64,000 nt of DNA from Roseovarius sp. MMSF_3281 (GTDB taxonomy: Bacteria > Pseudomonadota > Alphaproteobacteria > Rhodobacterales > Rhodobacteraceae), in assembly GCF_030733685.1 (NCBI RefSeq), contig NZ_JASHIM010000006.1:1-64000 (forward strand), given 5' to 3'. This document shows, in pieces, positions 43,502-52,204 of this stretch. Positions within the stretch are counted from its first letter, which is position 1. Each line of letters opens with the position of its first letter. A program made the position numbers and the translations under genes. Under the pieces are notes generated by a model, which had not been told where the DNA came from, ran no database searches, and was given only the letters and a program-made list of their open reading frames with translations.

Positions 43502-43530
43502 ATAAAAAGCCCGGGCGCGAACGCCCGGGC
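43502..43530 (-). terminator. Intrinsic terminator of amtB
   Basis: A perfect stem GCCCGGGCG / CGCCCGGGC with CGAA/TTCG loop and, on the minus strand, a run of five T (43504-43508). It lies 35 bases after the amtB stop. Confidence 0.85.
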
Positions 43531-43564
43531 AGGTGTCTCAAAGGATAACCCCGGAAGGCGGTTA

Positions 43565-44890
43565 TTACCCTTTCGAGAATTCAGGATAGGCTTCCATGCC
43601 CAGTTCGGTCATGTCCAAGCCGCTGATCTCTTCTTCTTCGCCCACGCGGATGCCCATGACAGCCTTGAGGATGAACCAGACAACCAGGCTGGCGACGAAG
43701 GTGAAGACACCGTAGGCGATGATGCCGGTCAGCTGCGTCACGATGTTGGCGTCACCGTTGTAGAAGACCACGGCGATTGTGCCCCAGATACCGGCAAACA
43801 GGTGCACCGGGATCGCGCCGACGACGTCGTCGATCTTGAACTTGTCCAGCATCGGCACGGTCAGCACCACGATGATACCACCCACGGCACCGATCCAGAG
43901 CGCCCCAAAGAGGGTGGGGGCCAGCGGTTCGGCGGTGATCGACACAAGGCCGGCCAGCGCACCGTTCAGAACCATGGTCAGGTCCGGTTTCTTGTACATC
44001 ACCTGCGTCAGGATCAGGGCGGTCACGGCACCGGCGGCGGCGGCCATGTTGGTGTTGGCGAAGATGCGGCTTACGTCCGAGACATCACCAACGGTCCCCA
44101 TGGCCAGCTGCGAACCGCCATTGAAGCCGAACCAACCCAGCCACAGGATGAACGTCCCCAAAGTGGCAAGCGCAAGGTTCGAACCGGGGATCGGGTTCAC
44201 TTTGCCGTCTTTGCCATACTTGCCCAGACGCGGGCCAAGCACGATGGCACCGGCCAAGGCGGCCCAGCCCCCTACAGAGTGCACGACGGTAGACCCGGCG
44301 AAGTCCGAGAAGCCAGCCTCGGCCAGCCAGCCGCCACCCCACTGCCACGAACCCGAGATCGGGTACATGATCCCGGTCAGCAGAACCACGAAGATCAGGA
44401 AGGGCCACAGCTTGATCCGCTCGGCCAGGGCGCCCGACACGATCGAGGCCGTGGCAGCCACAAAGACCAACTGGAAGAAGAAGTCCGACCCGACCGAGGC
44501 ATAATCAAGCGCCGCGTCAGCCGCAGCCACGCCCACCGGGTCCAGCACGGTCTGCCCGCCGATGGCGAAGAAACCGTTGAAGTCGCCGGGGTACATGGTG
44601 TTGAACCCCACCAGCCAATACATGATCGCGGCAATCGAGTAGAGCGCGATGTTCTTGGTCATCTGCATGGTCACGTTCTTCGACCGCACAAGGCCGCCTT
44701 CCAGCATGGCAAAACCGGCGGCCATGAAGAACACCAAGAAACCTGCCATGCAGAACAGCAAGGTGGTCATGATATACGGGCCGATCTCGTCAAAGCCCGG
44801 GGCGGCGGTGTCTTGCGCCAAGGCAACCTGCGGCGCAGCGATCAGCGCGGCGGCGGCCAAGCCCTTGAGTGTAAAGCGTTTCATATCCAT
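43565..44890 (-). CDS. amtB: Ammonium transporter
   Basis: Conducts ammonium/ammonia across the inner membrane. The 441-residue precursor has a cleavable signal (about 1-22, cut after ALAQ) and eleven membrane helices. [22 protein letters not shown] is a hallmark; the twin His of the pore are in [13 protein letters not shown] and [10 protein letters not shown]. It is transcribed after glnK (20 bases between), so expression follows nitrogen status and GlnK can plug the channel. The ATG at 44890 is set by the signal peptide; a longer open frame is not real. Confidence 0.96.
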   Translation of the reverse strand: MDMKRFTLKGLAAAALIAAPQVALAQDTAAPGFDEIGPYIMTTLLFCMAGFLVFFMAAGFAMLEGGLVRSKNVTMQMTKNIALYSIAAIMYWLVGFNTMYPGDFNGFFAIGGQTVLDPVGVAAADAALDYASVGSDFFFQLVFVAATASIVSGALAERIKLWPFLIFVVLLTGIMYPISGSWQWGGGWLAEAGFSDFAGSTVVHSVGGWAALAGAIVLGPRLGKYGKDGKVNPIPGSNLALATLGTFILWLGWFGFNGGSQLAMGTVGDVSDVSRIFANTNMAAAAGAVTALILTQVMYKKPDLTMVLNGALAGLVSITAEPLAPTLFGALWIGAVGGIIVVLTVPMLDKFKIDDVVGAIPVHLFAGIWGTIAVVFYNGDANIVTQLTGIIAYGVFTFVASLVVWFILKAVMGIRVGEEEEISGLDMTELGMEAYPEFSKG

Positions 44891-44910
44891 TGTCCTTTCC
44901 CCCTGACGGC

Positions 44911-45249
44911 TTAAAGCGCGTCGTCGTTGGTTTCGCCGGTGCGCACGCGCATGGCTTGTTGGATGTCGAGAACGAAAATCTTGCCGTCCCCGATCTTGCC
45001 GGTGCGCGCCGTGCTGGTGATGGTCTCGACCACCTGGTCGGCCATCGCCGCCGACACGGCGATTTCCAGCTTGATCTTGGGTACGAAGTTCACGGCGTAT
45101 TCGGCGCCGCGATAGATTTCCGTATGCCCGGATTGAGAGCCGAAGCCCTTGATTTCGGTTACCATCATGCCGCTCACGCCGATTTCGGTCAGCGCCTCGC
45201 GGACCTCCTCCAGCTTGAACGGTTTGATTGTCGCTATGATGAGTTTCAC
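44911..45249 (-). CDS. glnK: Nitrogen regulatory protein P-II
   Basis: A 112-residue trimeric signal protein reporting ATP/ADP, 2-oxoglutarate and glutamine. VKLIIATIKPFKLEEVREAL is the N-terminus, the T loop GHTEIYRGAEYAVNFVPK contains the uridylylated Tyr, and TGKIGDGKIFVLDI is the B loop. Because it precedes amtB on the same transcript it is called GlnK rather than GlnB. The start is GTG at 45249, not ATG, read from family alignment and GGGACACCA just upstream. Two 21-bp direct repeats lie 110-160 bp upstream and are probable NtrC sites. Confidence 0.95.
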   Translation of the reverse strand: MKLIIATIKPFKLEEVREALTEIGVSGMMVTEIKGFGSQSGHTEIYRGAEYAVNFVPKIKLEIAVSAAMADQVVETITSTARTGKIGDGKIFVLDIQQAMRVRTGETNDDAL

Positions 45250-45358
45250 TGGTGTCCCTTTCGGTTGCGTCACCTGACGTTTGCAGGTGCAGCAAACCCA
45301 AGGTGCCCCCGGATTCGGAAGGTGAAACCACGCAATCAGGCCCAATTGACGGGGTGAT

Positions 45359-45408
45359 ATGCGCAAAAAATACGCACAAACGCCAAAATGCACAAAAAAT
45401 ATGCACAA
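45359..45408. promoter_or_regulatory. Two 21-bp repeats upstream of glnK-amtB, candidate NtrC sites
   Basis: Copy 1 (45359-45379) and copy 2 (45388-45408) agree at 19 of 21 positions, pattern ATGCRCAAAAAATAYGCACA. Each has TGCR/YGCA dyad symmetry. They are 29 bp apart centre to centre, near three helical turns, as for cooperative enhancer-type binding. On the glnK strand each reads as TTTTTTG cores. They lie between glnK and the divergent penicillin-binding protein gene. NtrC is proposed because of the gene; no assay is possible here. Confidence 0.5.
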
Positions 45409-45500
45409 TAAAAAGGAGGGCAGGCCCAACCCCGGGGGTCTACATTTCCAAACCGGCGCTGTAGACTGCGCAAAACACATTGGTCCCGGGCAGGACGAGC

Positions 45501-47648
45501 ATGAGCAATTCAGGCCGCAAGACACCGCGTCTCGTCGCGGACAAGCGCACACCGAAATCCAATAAAAAGAAACCCGCGCCCAAGCGCCGCAAAGCGCCTG
45601 CCCGGCGCAAACGCACGCCCTCGCGCAATCCCCTGGTGCGGCTTCTGCGGGGGATTTTCGGTTGGGTCTTCCGGATTGTCTGGGGCATCGGCTGGCGCGT
45701 GACCGCGGTTGTGGCCCTGATCGTCGGCGTGGCCGTGGCCTATACCTACACCACCCTGCCGTCGGTGAATGAACTGCTGGACGGTCGCGCGCGTGGCTCG
45801 GTCACCCTGCTGGACCGCGAGGGCGATGTTTTCGCGTGGCGCGGCGATACCTTCGGCGGTGTCGTGACCTCCGACACCGTCAGTCCGCATTTGAAAAACG
45901 CCGTCATCGCCACCGAGGACAGGCGCTTTTACATGCACCCCGGCGTCGATCCCATCGGCATCGCCAGCGCCATCCGCATCAACCTCAGCGAAGGGCGCGG
46001 GCCGCTCTCGGGCCACGGCGGCTCGACCCTCACGCAGCAAACCGCGAAGCTTTTGTGCCTCGGCGTCGAATACGACAAATCCGAATGGGAATCCGAGGCC
46101 GATTACATCGCCGACTGCCGCCGTGGATCGCTGGCCCGCAAGGCCAAGGAAGCGGTCTTTGCCATGGCGATGGAGGCCAAGTACTCCAAGCAGCAGATTC
46201 TTTCGATTTACCTCAACCGCGCCTACATGGGCGGCGGCGCCTACGGGGCCGAGGCGGCGGCCCAACGCTATTTCGGCAAATCCGCCGGGCAGCTGACCCC
46301 ACAGGAATCCGCCATGCTGGCGGGGCTGCTTACCGCGCCCACGCGGCTGGCCCCCACCTCCAACCTCAAACGCTCACAGGATCGCGCCGCCACCGTGCTG
46401 CGCCTGATGAACGAACAGGGCTATCTGTCAGACACCCAAACCGCCGCGGCCCAGGCCGACCCGGCAACCCTGTCCGAGGCAGCCCAGGCCCAGACCGGCG
46501 GCTATTTCGCCGATTGGGTGATGGATTCGGGCCCCGAGTTCTTCACCCGCGACACCACCGAGGACGTGATCATCAAGACCACCCTCGACCAGCGCATGCA
46601 AACTGCCGCCGAAGACGCGCTGAAGTATATCTTCGAGGAAAAGGTGCGCGAAGGCTCCAAGGCGCAGGCCGCTATCGTGGTGATGTCCGCCGACGGGGCG
46701 GTACGCGCCATGGTGGGCGGACGCAACAGCAAGGTGACCGGCGCCTTCAACCGCGCGACCATGGCCCGCCGCCAGACCGGATCGGCCTTCAAGCCCTTCG
46801 TCTATGCCACGGCGCTTGAACTGGGGTACTCCCACGATGCCACCGTGGTCGATGAACCCTACTGCCTCGACATTCCCGGCTCGGGCCGCTGGTGCCCGGA
46901 AAACTACACCCGCAAGCATTATGGCCGTGTCACGCTGGCCCGCGCCCTGCGCGACTCGCTCAATATTCCCGCCGTGAAGGTCTCTGAAAGCGTGGGCCGC
47001 GATCTGGTTCGGCAAGTGGCCAGCGATTTCGGCATCGACAGCGATCTGGCCGATGGCCCGGCGCTGGCGCTGGGGGCCTCGGAAAGCACGCTGCTGGAAA
47101 TGACCGGGGCCTATGCCGGTATCCTCAACGGCGGCTCCTCGGTCACGCCCTATGGTTTGGTCGAACTCAAACTGTTGGGCGAGGACGCGCCATTGATGGG
47201 CACCGGCGGCGGCATCGGCGAACGGGTGATCCGCGACGAGGCCGCGCGCGAACTCATTTACATGATGCATCAGGTTGTCCACGGCGGCACCGGCGGGCGT
47301 GCCCAACTGCCCGACCGCGAGGCGGCGGGCAAAACCGGCACCACCCAGGCCGCCCGCGATGCGTGGTTCCTTGGTTTCACCGCCGATTACGTGGCCGGTG
47401 TCTGGATGGGCTATGATGACAACACGCCGCTCACGGGCGTGACGGGCGGCGGCTTGCCCGCCGAGATCTGGCACGAAACCATGGTCCGGGTCCACGAAGG
47501 GATCGAGCCCAAGCCCCTGCCGATGATCCGCCCGCAACCCAAACCGCAGGTTCAACAGGAACCCTTGCGCCGCCAGCAACGCCGCACCCAACCCGACCGC
47601 GGCAACCCGATCGAAAACATCCTGCGCGGCATCTTGGGGGTGGATTGA
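45501..47648 (+). CDS. Class A penicillin-binding protein (glycosyltransferase/transpeptidase)
   Basis: A bifunctional peptidoglycan synthase, 715 residues. A basic cytoplasmic N-terminus (RTPKSNKKKPAPKRRKAPAR) precedes one membrane helix (about 58-82). The GT51 domain has ATEDRRFYMHPGVDPIG and GHGGSTLTQQTAKLL. The transpeptidase has SAFKP (QTGSAFKPF) as SxxK, SLN in RDSLNIPAVKV, and KTGTT. The tail is Gln/Pro/Arg-rich. ATG 45501 follows CAGGACGAG; a TTG 21 bases earlier is less likely. It is divergent from glnK and belongs to the PBP1A/1C range. Confidence 0.92.
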   Translation: MSNSGRKTPRLVADKRTPKSNKKKPAPKRRKAPARRKRTPSRNPLVRLLRGIFGWVFRIVWGIGWRVTAVVALIVGVAVAYTYTTLPSVNELLDGRARGSVTLLDREGDVFAWRGDTFGGVVTSDTVSPHLKNAVIATEDRRFYMHPGVDPIGIASAIRINLSEGRGPLSGHGGSTLTQQTAKLLCLGVEYDKSEWESEADYIADCRRGSLARKAKEAVFAMAMEAKYSKQQILSIYLNRAYMGGGAYGAEAAAQRYFGKSAGQLTPQESAMLAGLLTAPTRLAPTSNLKRSQDRAATVLRLMNEQGYLSDTQTAAAQADPATLSEAAQAQTGGYFADWVMDSGPEFFTRDTTEDVIIKTTLDQRMQTAAEDALKYIFEEKVREGSKAQAAIVVMSADGAVRAMVGGRNSKVTGAFNRATMARRQTGSAFKPFVYATALELGYSHDATVVDEPYCLDIPGSGRWCPENYTRKHYGRVTLARALRDSLNIPAVKVSESVGRDLVRQVASDFGIDSDLADGPALALGASESTLLEMTGAYAGILNGGSSVTPYGLVELKLLGEDAPLMGTGGGIGERVIRDEAARELIYMMHQVVHGGTGGRAQLPDREAAGKTGTTQAARDAWFLGFTADYVAGVWMGYDDNTPLTGVTGGGLPAEIWHETMVRVHEGIEPKPLPMIRPQPKPQVQQEPLRRQQRRTQPDRGNPIENILRGILGVD

Positions 47649-48051
47649 CGCCCGGTTTAGGGGCCGTTGCGGGACGAAGCGGTTGTTGCCCCAGCGCGGA
47701 ATCAAGGGCCGCAGGCCCGCCGCGCATCGCCGGGCCGCCCCCCGGCACGGCGATTGGGTAGGGCTTGGCGCATAGATCAAAAGTTGCGCGCCAGTGGCTG
47801 GTATAAAGTGCACCATCTCAGAGGGTGGATCGCCGCACCGCGGCCCGTCGATGCGCGGCTCATGATGTCATGTTCAGCAATGGCCTTGTCACTGACATTT
47901 TCCGCAGCGCAGCACCGTGTTGCAGCCAGAGCGCAGGGTTTCGCCCCTCGCCGCAACTGACCCCAGTTTCGTACGACTCGTACGTACCACAAAAAAGACC
48001 CCCCGGTTTTCGTACGAAACAGGGGGGTCTTGCGTACGAGCCGTACGAAAA
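47649..48051. other. Intergenic region between PBP and phhB
   Basis: 403 bases, convergent gene ends. 47649-47960 holds a minus-strand open frame of 71 codons (47777-47992) without ribosome site or family and is not called as a gene. 47967-48050 is a nested inverted-repeat structure described separately. Confidence 0.45.
47967..48050. terminator. Nested CGTACG hairpin between convergent genes
   Basis: Outer arms 47967-47984 (TTTCGTACGACTCGTACG) and 48033-48050 pair at 17 of 18 positions. Inside, AAGACCCCCC (47995-48004) pairs perfectly with GGGGGGTCTT (48022-48031), and its loop holds the palindrome TTTCGTACGAAA (48008-48019). An A run before the inner stem gives the minus-strand transcript a T tail, so bidirectional termination is likely. 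The repeated CGTACG core is unusual. Confidence 0.65.
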
Positions 48052-48354
48052 TCAGTCGCCGGAATACAGCACGTCCATCTTGCGGGCCAGTTTCACGTCC
48101 AGCGAACTCAGGCCCTCCACGTCATGGGTGCTCAGCGTGACCTCCAAGGTCTTGTAAACATTGAACCATTCGGGGTGGTGGTTCCATTTCTCGGCCCAGA
48201 TAGCCACCCGCGTCATGAAGCCGAAGGCATCCACGAAGTTCTTGAATTCAAAGGTTTTCTTGATCGCATCGCGCCCCTCGACCATCTCCCAACCGTCCTT
48301 CAACAACGGTTCAAGCGTGGTTTTCCGGGCTGTATCGCTCAGTTTCTCGGTCAT
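48052..48354 (-). CDS. phhB: Pterin-4a-carbinolamine dehydratase
   Basis: Recycles the tetrahydropterin cofactor of aromatic hydroxylases by dehydrating 4a-hydroxytetrahydropterin. The 100-residue protein has [20 protein letters not shown] with the catalytic His pair and [20 protein letters not shown], the family consensus. Length is normal. It overlaps the upstream COG3146 gene by four bases on the minus strand, so both are cotranslated; no phenylalanine hydroxylase is seen in the window. Confidence 0.93.
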   Translation of the reverse strand: MTEKLSDTARKTTLEPLLKDGWEMVEGRDAIKKTFEFKNFVDAFGFMTRVAIWAEKWNHHPEWFNVYKTLEVTLSTHDVEGLSSLDVKLARKMDVLYSGD

Positions 48355-49538
48355 TGGTGATCCTCCATGTCCGTTTTCTTGAAAGGGCCGAATTGTGTAA
48401 GGATTTCAATATCTTCCTCAACCGCGGCCCGCTCTGCCTCAAGGTATTGTCCGACCGCGTCGGCAAATCCCGCATCGCGCATCCAGTGCAGTGAATGGGT
48501 ACTGACCGGTAAATATCCCCGCGCCAGTTTGTGTTCTCCCTGCGCCCCGGCCTCCACCGTGGCCAATCCTCTCGCAATCGAAAAATCCATTGCCTGATAA
48601 TAACATAGCTCGAAATGCAGGCAGGGGTGATGCTCTGAACAGCCCCAGTATCGCCCATAAAGTGCCGTGCGTCCAATCAGGTTCATCGCCCCGGCAATGG
48701 CTTGCTCATCCCGCTCGGCCAGCACCAAAAGGATATCGTCGCGCAGGGTTTCATGAGCGATTTCAAAGAATTGCCGGGTGAGGTAGGGCATCCCCCATTT
48801 GCGCGCGCCGGTATCCTGATAGAATTCCCAGACCGCATCCCAATGATGCGCTTCGATCTGATTGCCGGTCAACTGCCTGATTTCGCCGCCGAATTCCTGT
48901 GCTTGCCGGCGTTCCTTGCGGATCGCCTTGCGCTTGCGCGAACTCAGCTCGGCCAGGAAATCGTCAAAGCTTTGATACCCACGGTTTTGCCAATGATACT
49001 GCTGGCTGGTTCGCGCCATCAGGCCCATCTGCGCGCCCGCCTCGGCCTCGTCGCCGGTGCAAAACGTGACATGAACCGAAGAAAGCCCATTGTTTTCCGC
49101 CACTTGCACCGCGCCCTGGATCAACCCCGCGCGGCCTGCCGCCTCATGTCCGGGCTTCACCAGAAACCGCCGCCCCGTCACTGGCGTAAAGGGTACGGCC
49201 ATCTGCAACTTGGGATAATACCGCCCGCCCGCGCGCTCATAGGCATGGGCCCAGTTGTGATCGAAGATATATTCGCCCTGGCTGTGGGATTTGAGGTAAA
49301 GCGGCGCACAGGCGATCACCGCGCCACCCATCTCGACCACCATGTAATGCGGGGCCCAGCCCGTCCCGGCCCCGACCGAGCGGCTGTCTTCCAAGGCCTT
49401 CAGGAACCGGTAAGTGGTGAACGGGTCATTAGGCCGCCCGCCGTCCGCGGTCTCGGGGCAGGCACAGGCATCCCAGTCCGCCGCGTCGATCCGCGACAGG
49501 CTGTCGTGCAGGGTTATGGAAAGCTCTTGCTCGGCCAT
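48351..49538 (-). CDS. COG3146 (DUF482) GNAT-like protein
   Basis: A 395-residue member of the DUF482/COG3146 family, sometimes labelled peptidoglycan biosynthesis/recognition, with a GNAT fold related to Fem[21 protein letters not shown] at the start, [23 protein letters not shown], and [31 protein letters not shown] are characteristic. The substrate has not been established. The ATG at 49538 suits the family N-terminus; a GTG at 49559 is possible. It overlaps phhB by four bases. Confidence 0.83.
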   Translation of the reverse strand: MAEQELSITLHDSLSRIDAADWDACACPETADGGRPNDPFTTYRFLKALEDSRSVGAGTGWAPHYMVVEMGGAVIACAPLYLKSHSQGEYIFDHNWAHAYERAGGRYYPKLQMAVPFTPVTGRRFLVKPGHEAAGRAGLIQGAVQVAENNGLSSVHVTFCTGDEAEAGAQMGLMARTSQQYHWQNRGYQSFDDFLAELSSRKRKAIRKERRQAQEFGGEIRQLTGNQIEAHHWDAVWEFYQDTGARKWGMPYLTRQFFEIAHETLRDDILLVLAERDEQAIAGAMNLIGRTALYGRYWGCSEHHPCLHFELCYYQAMDFSIARGLATVEAGAQGEHKLARGYLPVSTHSLHWMRDAGFADAVGQYLEAERAAVEEDIEILTQFGPFKKTDMEDHQ

Positions 49539-49568
49539 GTCGCTAACTTGTGGCCTCACCCCGCGGAA

Positions 49569-50339
49569 TCAAGCCGGAAAGTCAGGCAGATAGCCTTCGA
49601 AGGTGATATTGCAGGCCACCTGCCGCGCGATCTGTTCCTGTGCCCGCGATTTCACCGTCCAGCATAGAATATCTGCGCCTCGGGCCTTCATCCCGGCCAC
49701 CTTGGGACTATCCAGATCAGCCACCTCATGGCTGATGAAACTGGCTCCCACGCGGTCGTAATCCGGGATCTCGCGCAACCGCGCGCGCACCGCTGGTTTC
49801 AAAAGGCCCCAGCCTTCGGGTGAAAAGCCCGCCGTGGTCAATCCGCGCGGCACATCCGGGATCAACCCGGCCAGCCGCGCCACCATCTCGGGGTTGAAGG
49901 ACATCACCGCCACCGGCCCGCCATAGCCCTTTACCGCGTCGGCCACCGAGGCCTCAAGCCGCCCGTCGGTCGCGCCCATCTGGCCGTGCTGATCCTTCAA
50001 CTCGATCAGCAAAGGCACCTTGCCGCCGACAAGCTCCAGCACTTGCGCCAGCGTCGGCACACCCTCGTCACCGCCCAAAAGCGGGACCTGTGCCAGTTCC
50101 GCAACCCGGCGCTGCTGAATCGGCCCGCGCTCGCCCGTCAGGCGGGCCATGTCATAATCGTGAAACACCATGGCACAGCCCTCTTGCGAGGGCTGCACGT
50201 CGATCTCGATCCCGTAACCCGCTGAAACCGCGGCCATAATCGCCGCGCGCGAGTTTTCCGGCCGTCCGGCGGATTTGTCGTGCAGGGCACGGTGCGCCAA
50301 GGGGATATGCCGAAAGGCATCGGGCAAGCGGCGGGTCAT
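49569..50339 (-). CDS. Glycerophosphodiester phosphodiesterase
   Basis: Hydrolyses glycerophosphodiesters to glycerol 3-phosphate and an alcohol. The 256-residue TIM barrel opens LAHRALHDKSAGRPENSRAA with the catalytic His-Arg and Glu-Asn, then GIEIDVQPSQEG and MVFHDYDMARLTG with metal ligands and second His; LLIELKDQ follows. There is no signal peptide, so it is cytoplasmic (UgpQ type). The ATG overlaps the RidA stop by four bases (ATGA), so the two are translationally coupled. Confidence 0.92.
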   Translation of the reverse strand: MTRRLPDAFRHIPLAHRALHDKSAGRPENSRAAIMAAVSAGYGIEIDVQPSQEGCAMVFHDYDMARLTGERGPIQQRRVAELAQVPLLGGDEGVPTLAQVLELVGGKVPLLIELKDQHGQMGATDGRLEASVADAVKGYGGPVAVMSFNPEMVARLAGLIPDVPRGLTTAGFSPEGWGLLKPAVRARLREIPDYDRVGASFISHEVADLDSPKVAGMKARGADILCWTVKSRAQEQIARQVACNITFEGYLPDFPA

Positions 50340-50797
50340 CCGATCTGGAAAATCCCTTCGATTTCCACCGCCACGCCAAAGGGCAGGGCCGCTGCCGATA
50401 CGGCGGACCGCGAATGCTTGCCTGTCTCGCCAAGCGCCTCGCCGATGAAATCGGAGGCGCCGTTCACCACCTGCGGCTGTTCGCCATAATCGGCGGTGGA
50501 GTTGACGAACCCGGTCAGCTTCACAACCCGCTTCAACCGGTCCAGATCGCCGCCACAGGCCGCTTTCACCTGCGCCAAAAGGGCAATTGCGCAAACCCTG
50601 GCGGCCTCGGCCCCCTGTGCGGTTTCCATATCGTCACCCAGCTTGCCGGTGATCAGGCTGTCGCCATCCTTGGAAATCTGGCCCGAGACATAAAGGATAT
50701 CGCCCACCTGCACGTAAGGTACGTAATTCGCCGCCGGGGCCGGGGCGTCGGGCAGGGTCACGCCCATCTCTGCCAGTTTCGCTTCGAAATTTCCCAT
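50336..50797 (-). CDS. RidA/YjgF family protein
   Basis: A 153-residue RidA-like enamine/imine deaminase, longer than the classic 128-residue RidA, of the COG0251 subgroup beginning NFEAKLAEMGVTLPDAPAPA. ILYVSGQISKDG, and HSRSAVSAAALPFGVAVEIE supply the pocket Arg and Glu equivalent. It may protect PLP enzymes from 2-aminoacrylate. ATG 50797 is placed by family start; GGAGG lies seven bases upstream. It is the first gene of a coupled pair with the phosphodiesterase. Confidence 0.85.
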   Translation of the reverse strand: MGNFEAKLAEMGVTLPDAPAPAANYVPYVQVGDILYVSGQISKDGDSLITGKLGDDMETAQGAEAARVCAIALLAQVKAACGGDLDRLKRVVKLTGFVNSTADYGEQPQVVNGASDFIGEALGETGKHSRSAVSAAALPFGVAVEIEGIFQIG

Positions 50798-50905
50798 GAT
50801 CCGTCCTCCCACATGGATTGCGTCGGGCGGACGCTAGCGCCCCGGTGGCGCAAGGGAAACCCGAAAAGACGGCCATGCCCGGTGCTTTTGCGGCGATCCC
50901 GGCGA

Positions 50906-52204
50906 TTATCGGAAGGCGCGGGCGAAATAATCGCTCATCGGTTTGATCAAATAGGCCGCGGGCCGATGATCGCCGGTGCGGATATAGGCCTCGACGGGCA
51001 TGCCCGGAATCAAGCGCGCGGTGTCGGGCAGGGCGGTGGCCGCCCCTGCGGTAAGGGCGATCCGCGCCTGGTAATAGGCCAGCCCGCTTGCCGAATCCCA
51101 AAGCGCATCCGCCGAGACCGAGGCAACGCGCCCCTCAAGCGTCGGTGTCATCGCCCGATCCAATGCGGGAAACCGCAGTTGCACCGCCTGATCGGGAAAC
51201 ACGGCGTCGATATCCGTGGGGGTAATGCGCGCCCGTATCATCGGGGGGCGGTCTTGCGGCACGATCGTCAGGATCGGGGCCGCCGCGGGCACCACCGCCT
51301 GCGGTCCCGGCACCCTGAGGTCATGAACCACCCCGCCAAGGGGCGCGACAACCCGCCTTTGCGAAAGACGCGCCTGCAGGCGCTGCCGTTCTTGCCGCAG
51401 GCCGCGTTCCTGCGCCTGAACATCCCGCAGCTGGGTGATTGCCGCCTCTTGCCGCCGCGCCTTCAGGCGCAGAATTTCAAGTTCAATCCCCGCCGCGCGG
51501 TCGGCCAGTTCGGCGTCGCGGGCCTGCAATTCCCCCACGGCCCCGCGCAAGCGGGCCTTCTCCCGTCGCAATGCCAAGACGCGCGTCATCTGCGCCAACC
51601 CCTGCTGCAAAAGCGCTTCTTGGGCGTTCAATTCCTGCCCGATCAGTTGCAGTTGATGCTTAAGCGCAGCCAATTGTGCGGCGATACCCTCGGATGCCTT
51701 GGCCGCTTGGGCCCGGCGTGTCTCCAGTTGCGCCAGTTCCTGTTCGAGCGAGGCCGCCCGCGCCTGCATCAACCGGCGCTGCCCGGCCATGACATCGGTC
51801 AAGGCGGGGCTGTCCTTGGCGCGCTGCCTCAGCAGGGGGGCGAACCGGATCAGCGGTGCGCCATCGCGCTCGGCCTCCAGGCGCGCCCGGCGGGCCATCA
51901 CCTCGAATAGCCGGGTTTCGACCTGTGCCAACTCTGCTCCAATCGCACCCTGGTCGAATCGCAACAGCACGTCGCCCGCCGTTACCCTTTGACCTTCCGA
52001 GACAAGCAGCGCGGCAACCACCCCGCCGTCAGGATGCTGAACCACCTGCGGGCTGTGCGCCACCACGATGCGGCCGGGCGCGATGATTGCGCCCGAGATA
52101 CGCGCATTTGCGGCCCATGTGCCGAAACCACCCAGCAGAACCAACAGCGCCAGCCACCCCATGATCACCGGCCGCCATGCCGACCATGTCGCCCCGCCGG
52201 TCAC
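50906..52204 (-). CDS. HlyD-family type I secretion periplasmic adaptor
   Basis: The membrane fusion protein of a type I exporter, 432 residues. One N-terminal membrane helix (about 15-32) is followed by a lipoyl half (GRIVVAHSPQVVQHPDGGVV), a long coiled coil (about 85-280, Gln/Ala/Leu/Arg-rich), the second lipoyl half (APLGGVVHDLRVPG), and a beta-barrel domain. It overlaps the ABC gene by four bases. It would link the ABC exporter with an outer-membrane TolC, which is not in the window. No RTX substrate gene is near. Confidence 0.92.
   Translation of the reverse strand: MTGGATWSAWRPVIMGWLALLVLLGGFGTWAANARISGAIIAPGRIVVAHSPQVVQHPDGGVVAALLVSEGQRVTAGDVLLRFDQGAIGAELAQVETRLFEVMARRARLEAERDGAPLIRFAPLLRQRAKDSPALTDVMAGQRRLMQARAASLEQELAQLETRRAQAAKASEGIAAQLAALKHQLQLIGQELNAQEALLQQGLAQMTRVLALRREKARLRGAVGELQARDAELADRAAGIELEILRLKARRQEAAITQLRDVQAQERGLRQERQRLQARLSQRRVVAPLGGVVHDLRVPGPQAVVPAAAPILTIVPQDRPPMIRARITPTDIDAVFPDQAVQLRFPALDRAMTPTLEGRVASVSADALWDSASGLAYYQARIALTAGAATALPDTARLIPGMPVEAYIRTGDHRPAAYLIKPMSDYFARAFR

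Larger units (their letters stand above)
43261..43564. other. rplY-amtB intergenic region
   Basis: About 300 bases with no gene. It holds the rplY upstream region (43261-43410), a CCCCGGGCCTGA-type dispersed repeat (43417-43475) and the amtB terminator (43502-43530). Confidence 0.5.

Noticed and set aside
43259-44914. 551-codon open frame on the plus strand across amtB
   Set aside because: It is the antisense of amtB, whose membrane-protein sequence and PII neighbour are unmistakable. The antisense translation is His/Gly/Asp-rich without any domain.
45250-45358. Sigma-54 promoter for glnK
   Set aside because: The best candidate on the minus strand (GGCAC then TTTGC) has 12 rather than 10 bases between the GG and GC pairs, so the spacing is wrong.
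47777-47992. 71-codon minus-strand frame between PBP and phhB
   Set aside because: No ribosome site, the frame runs through the nested hairpin, and no family is recognised. Left as intergenic.
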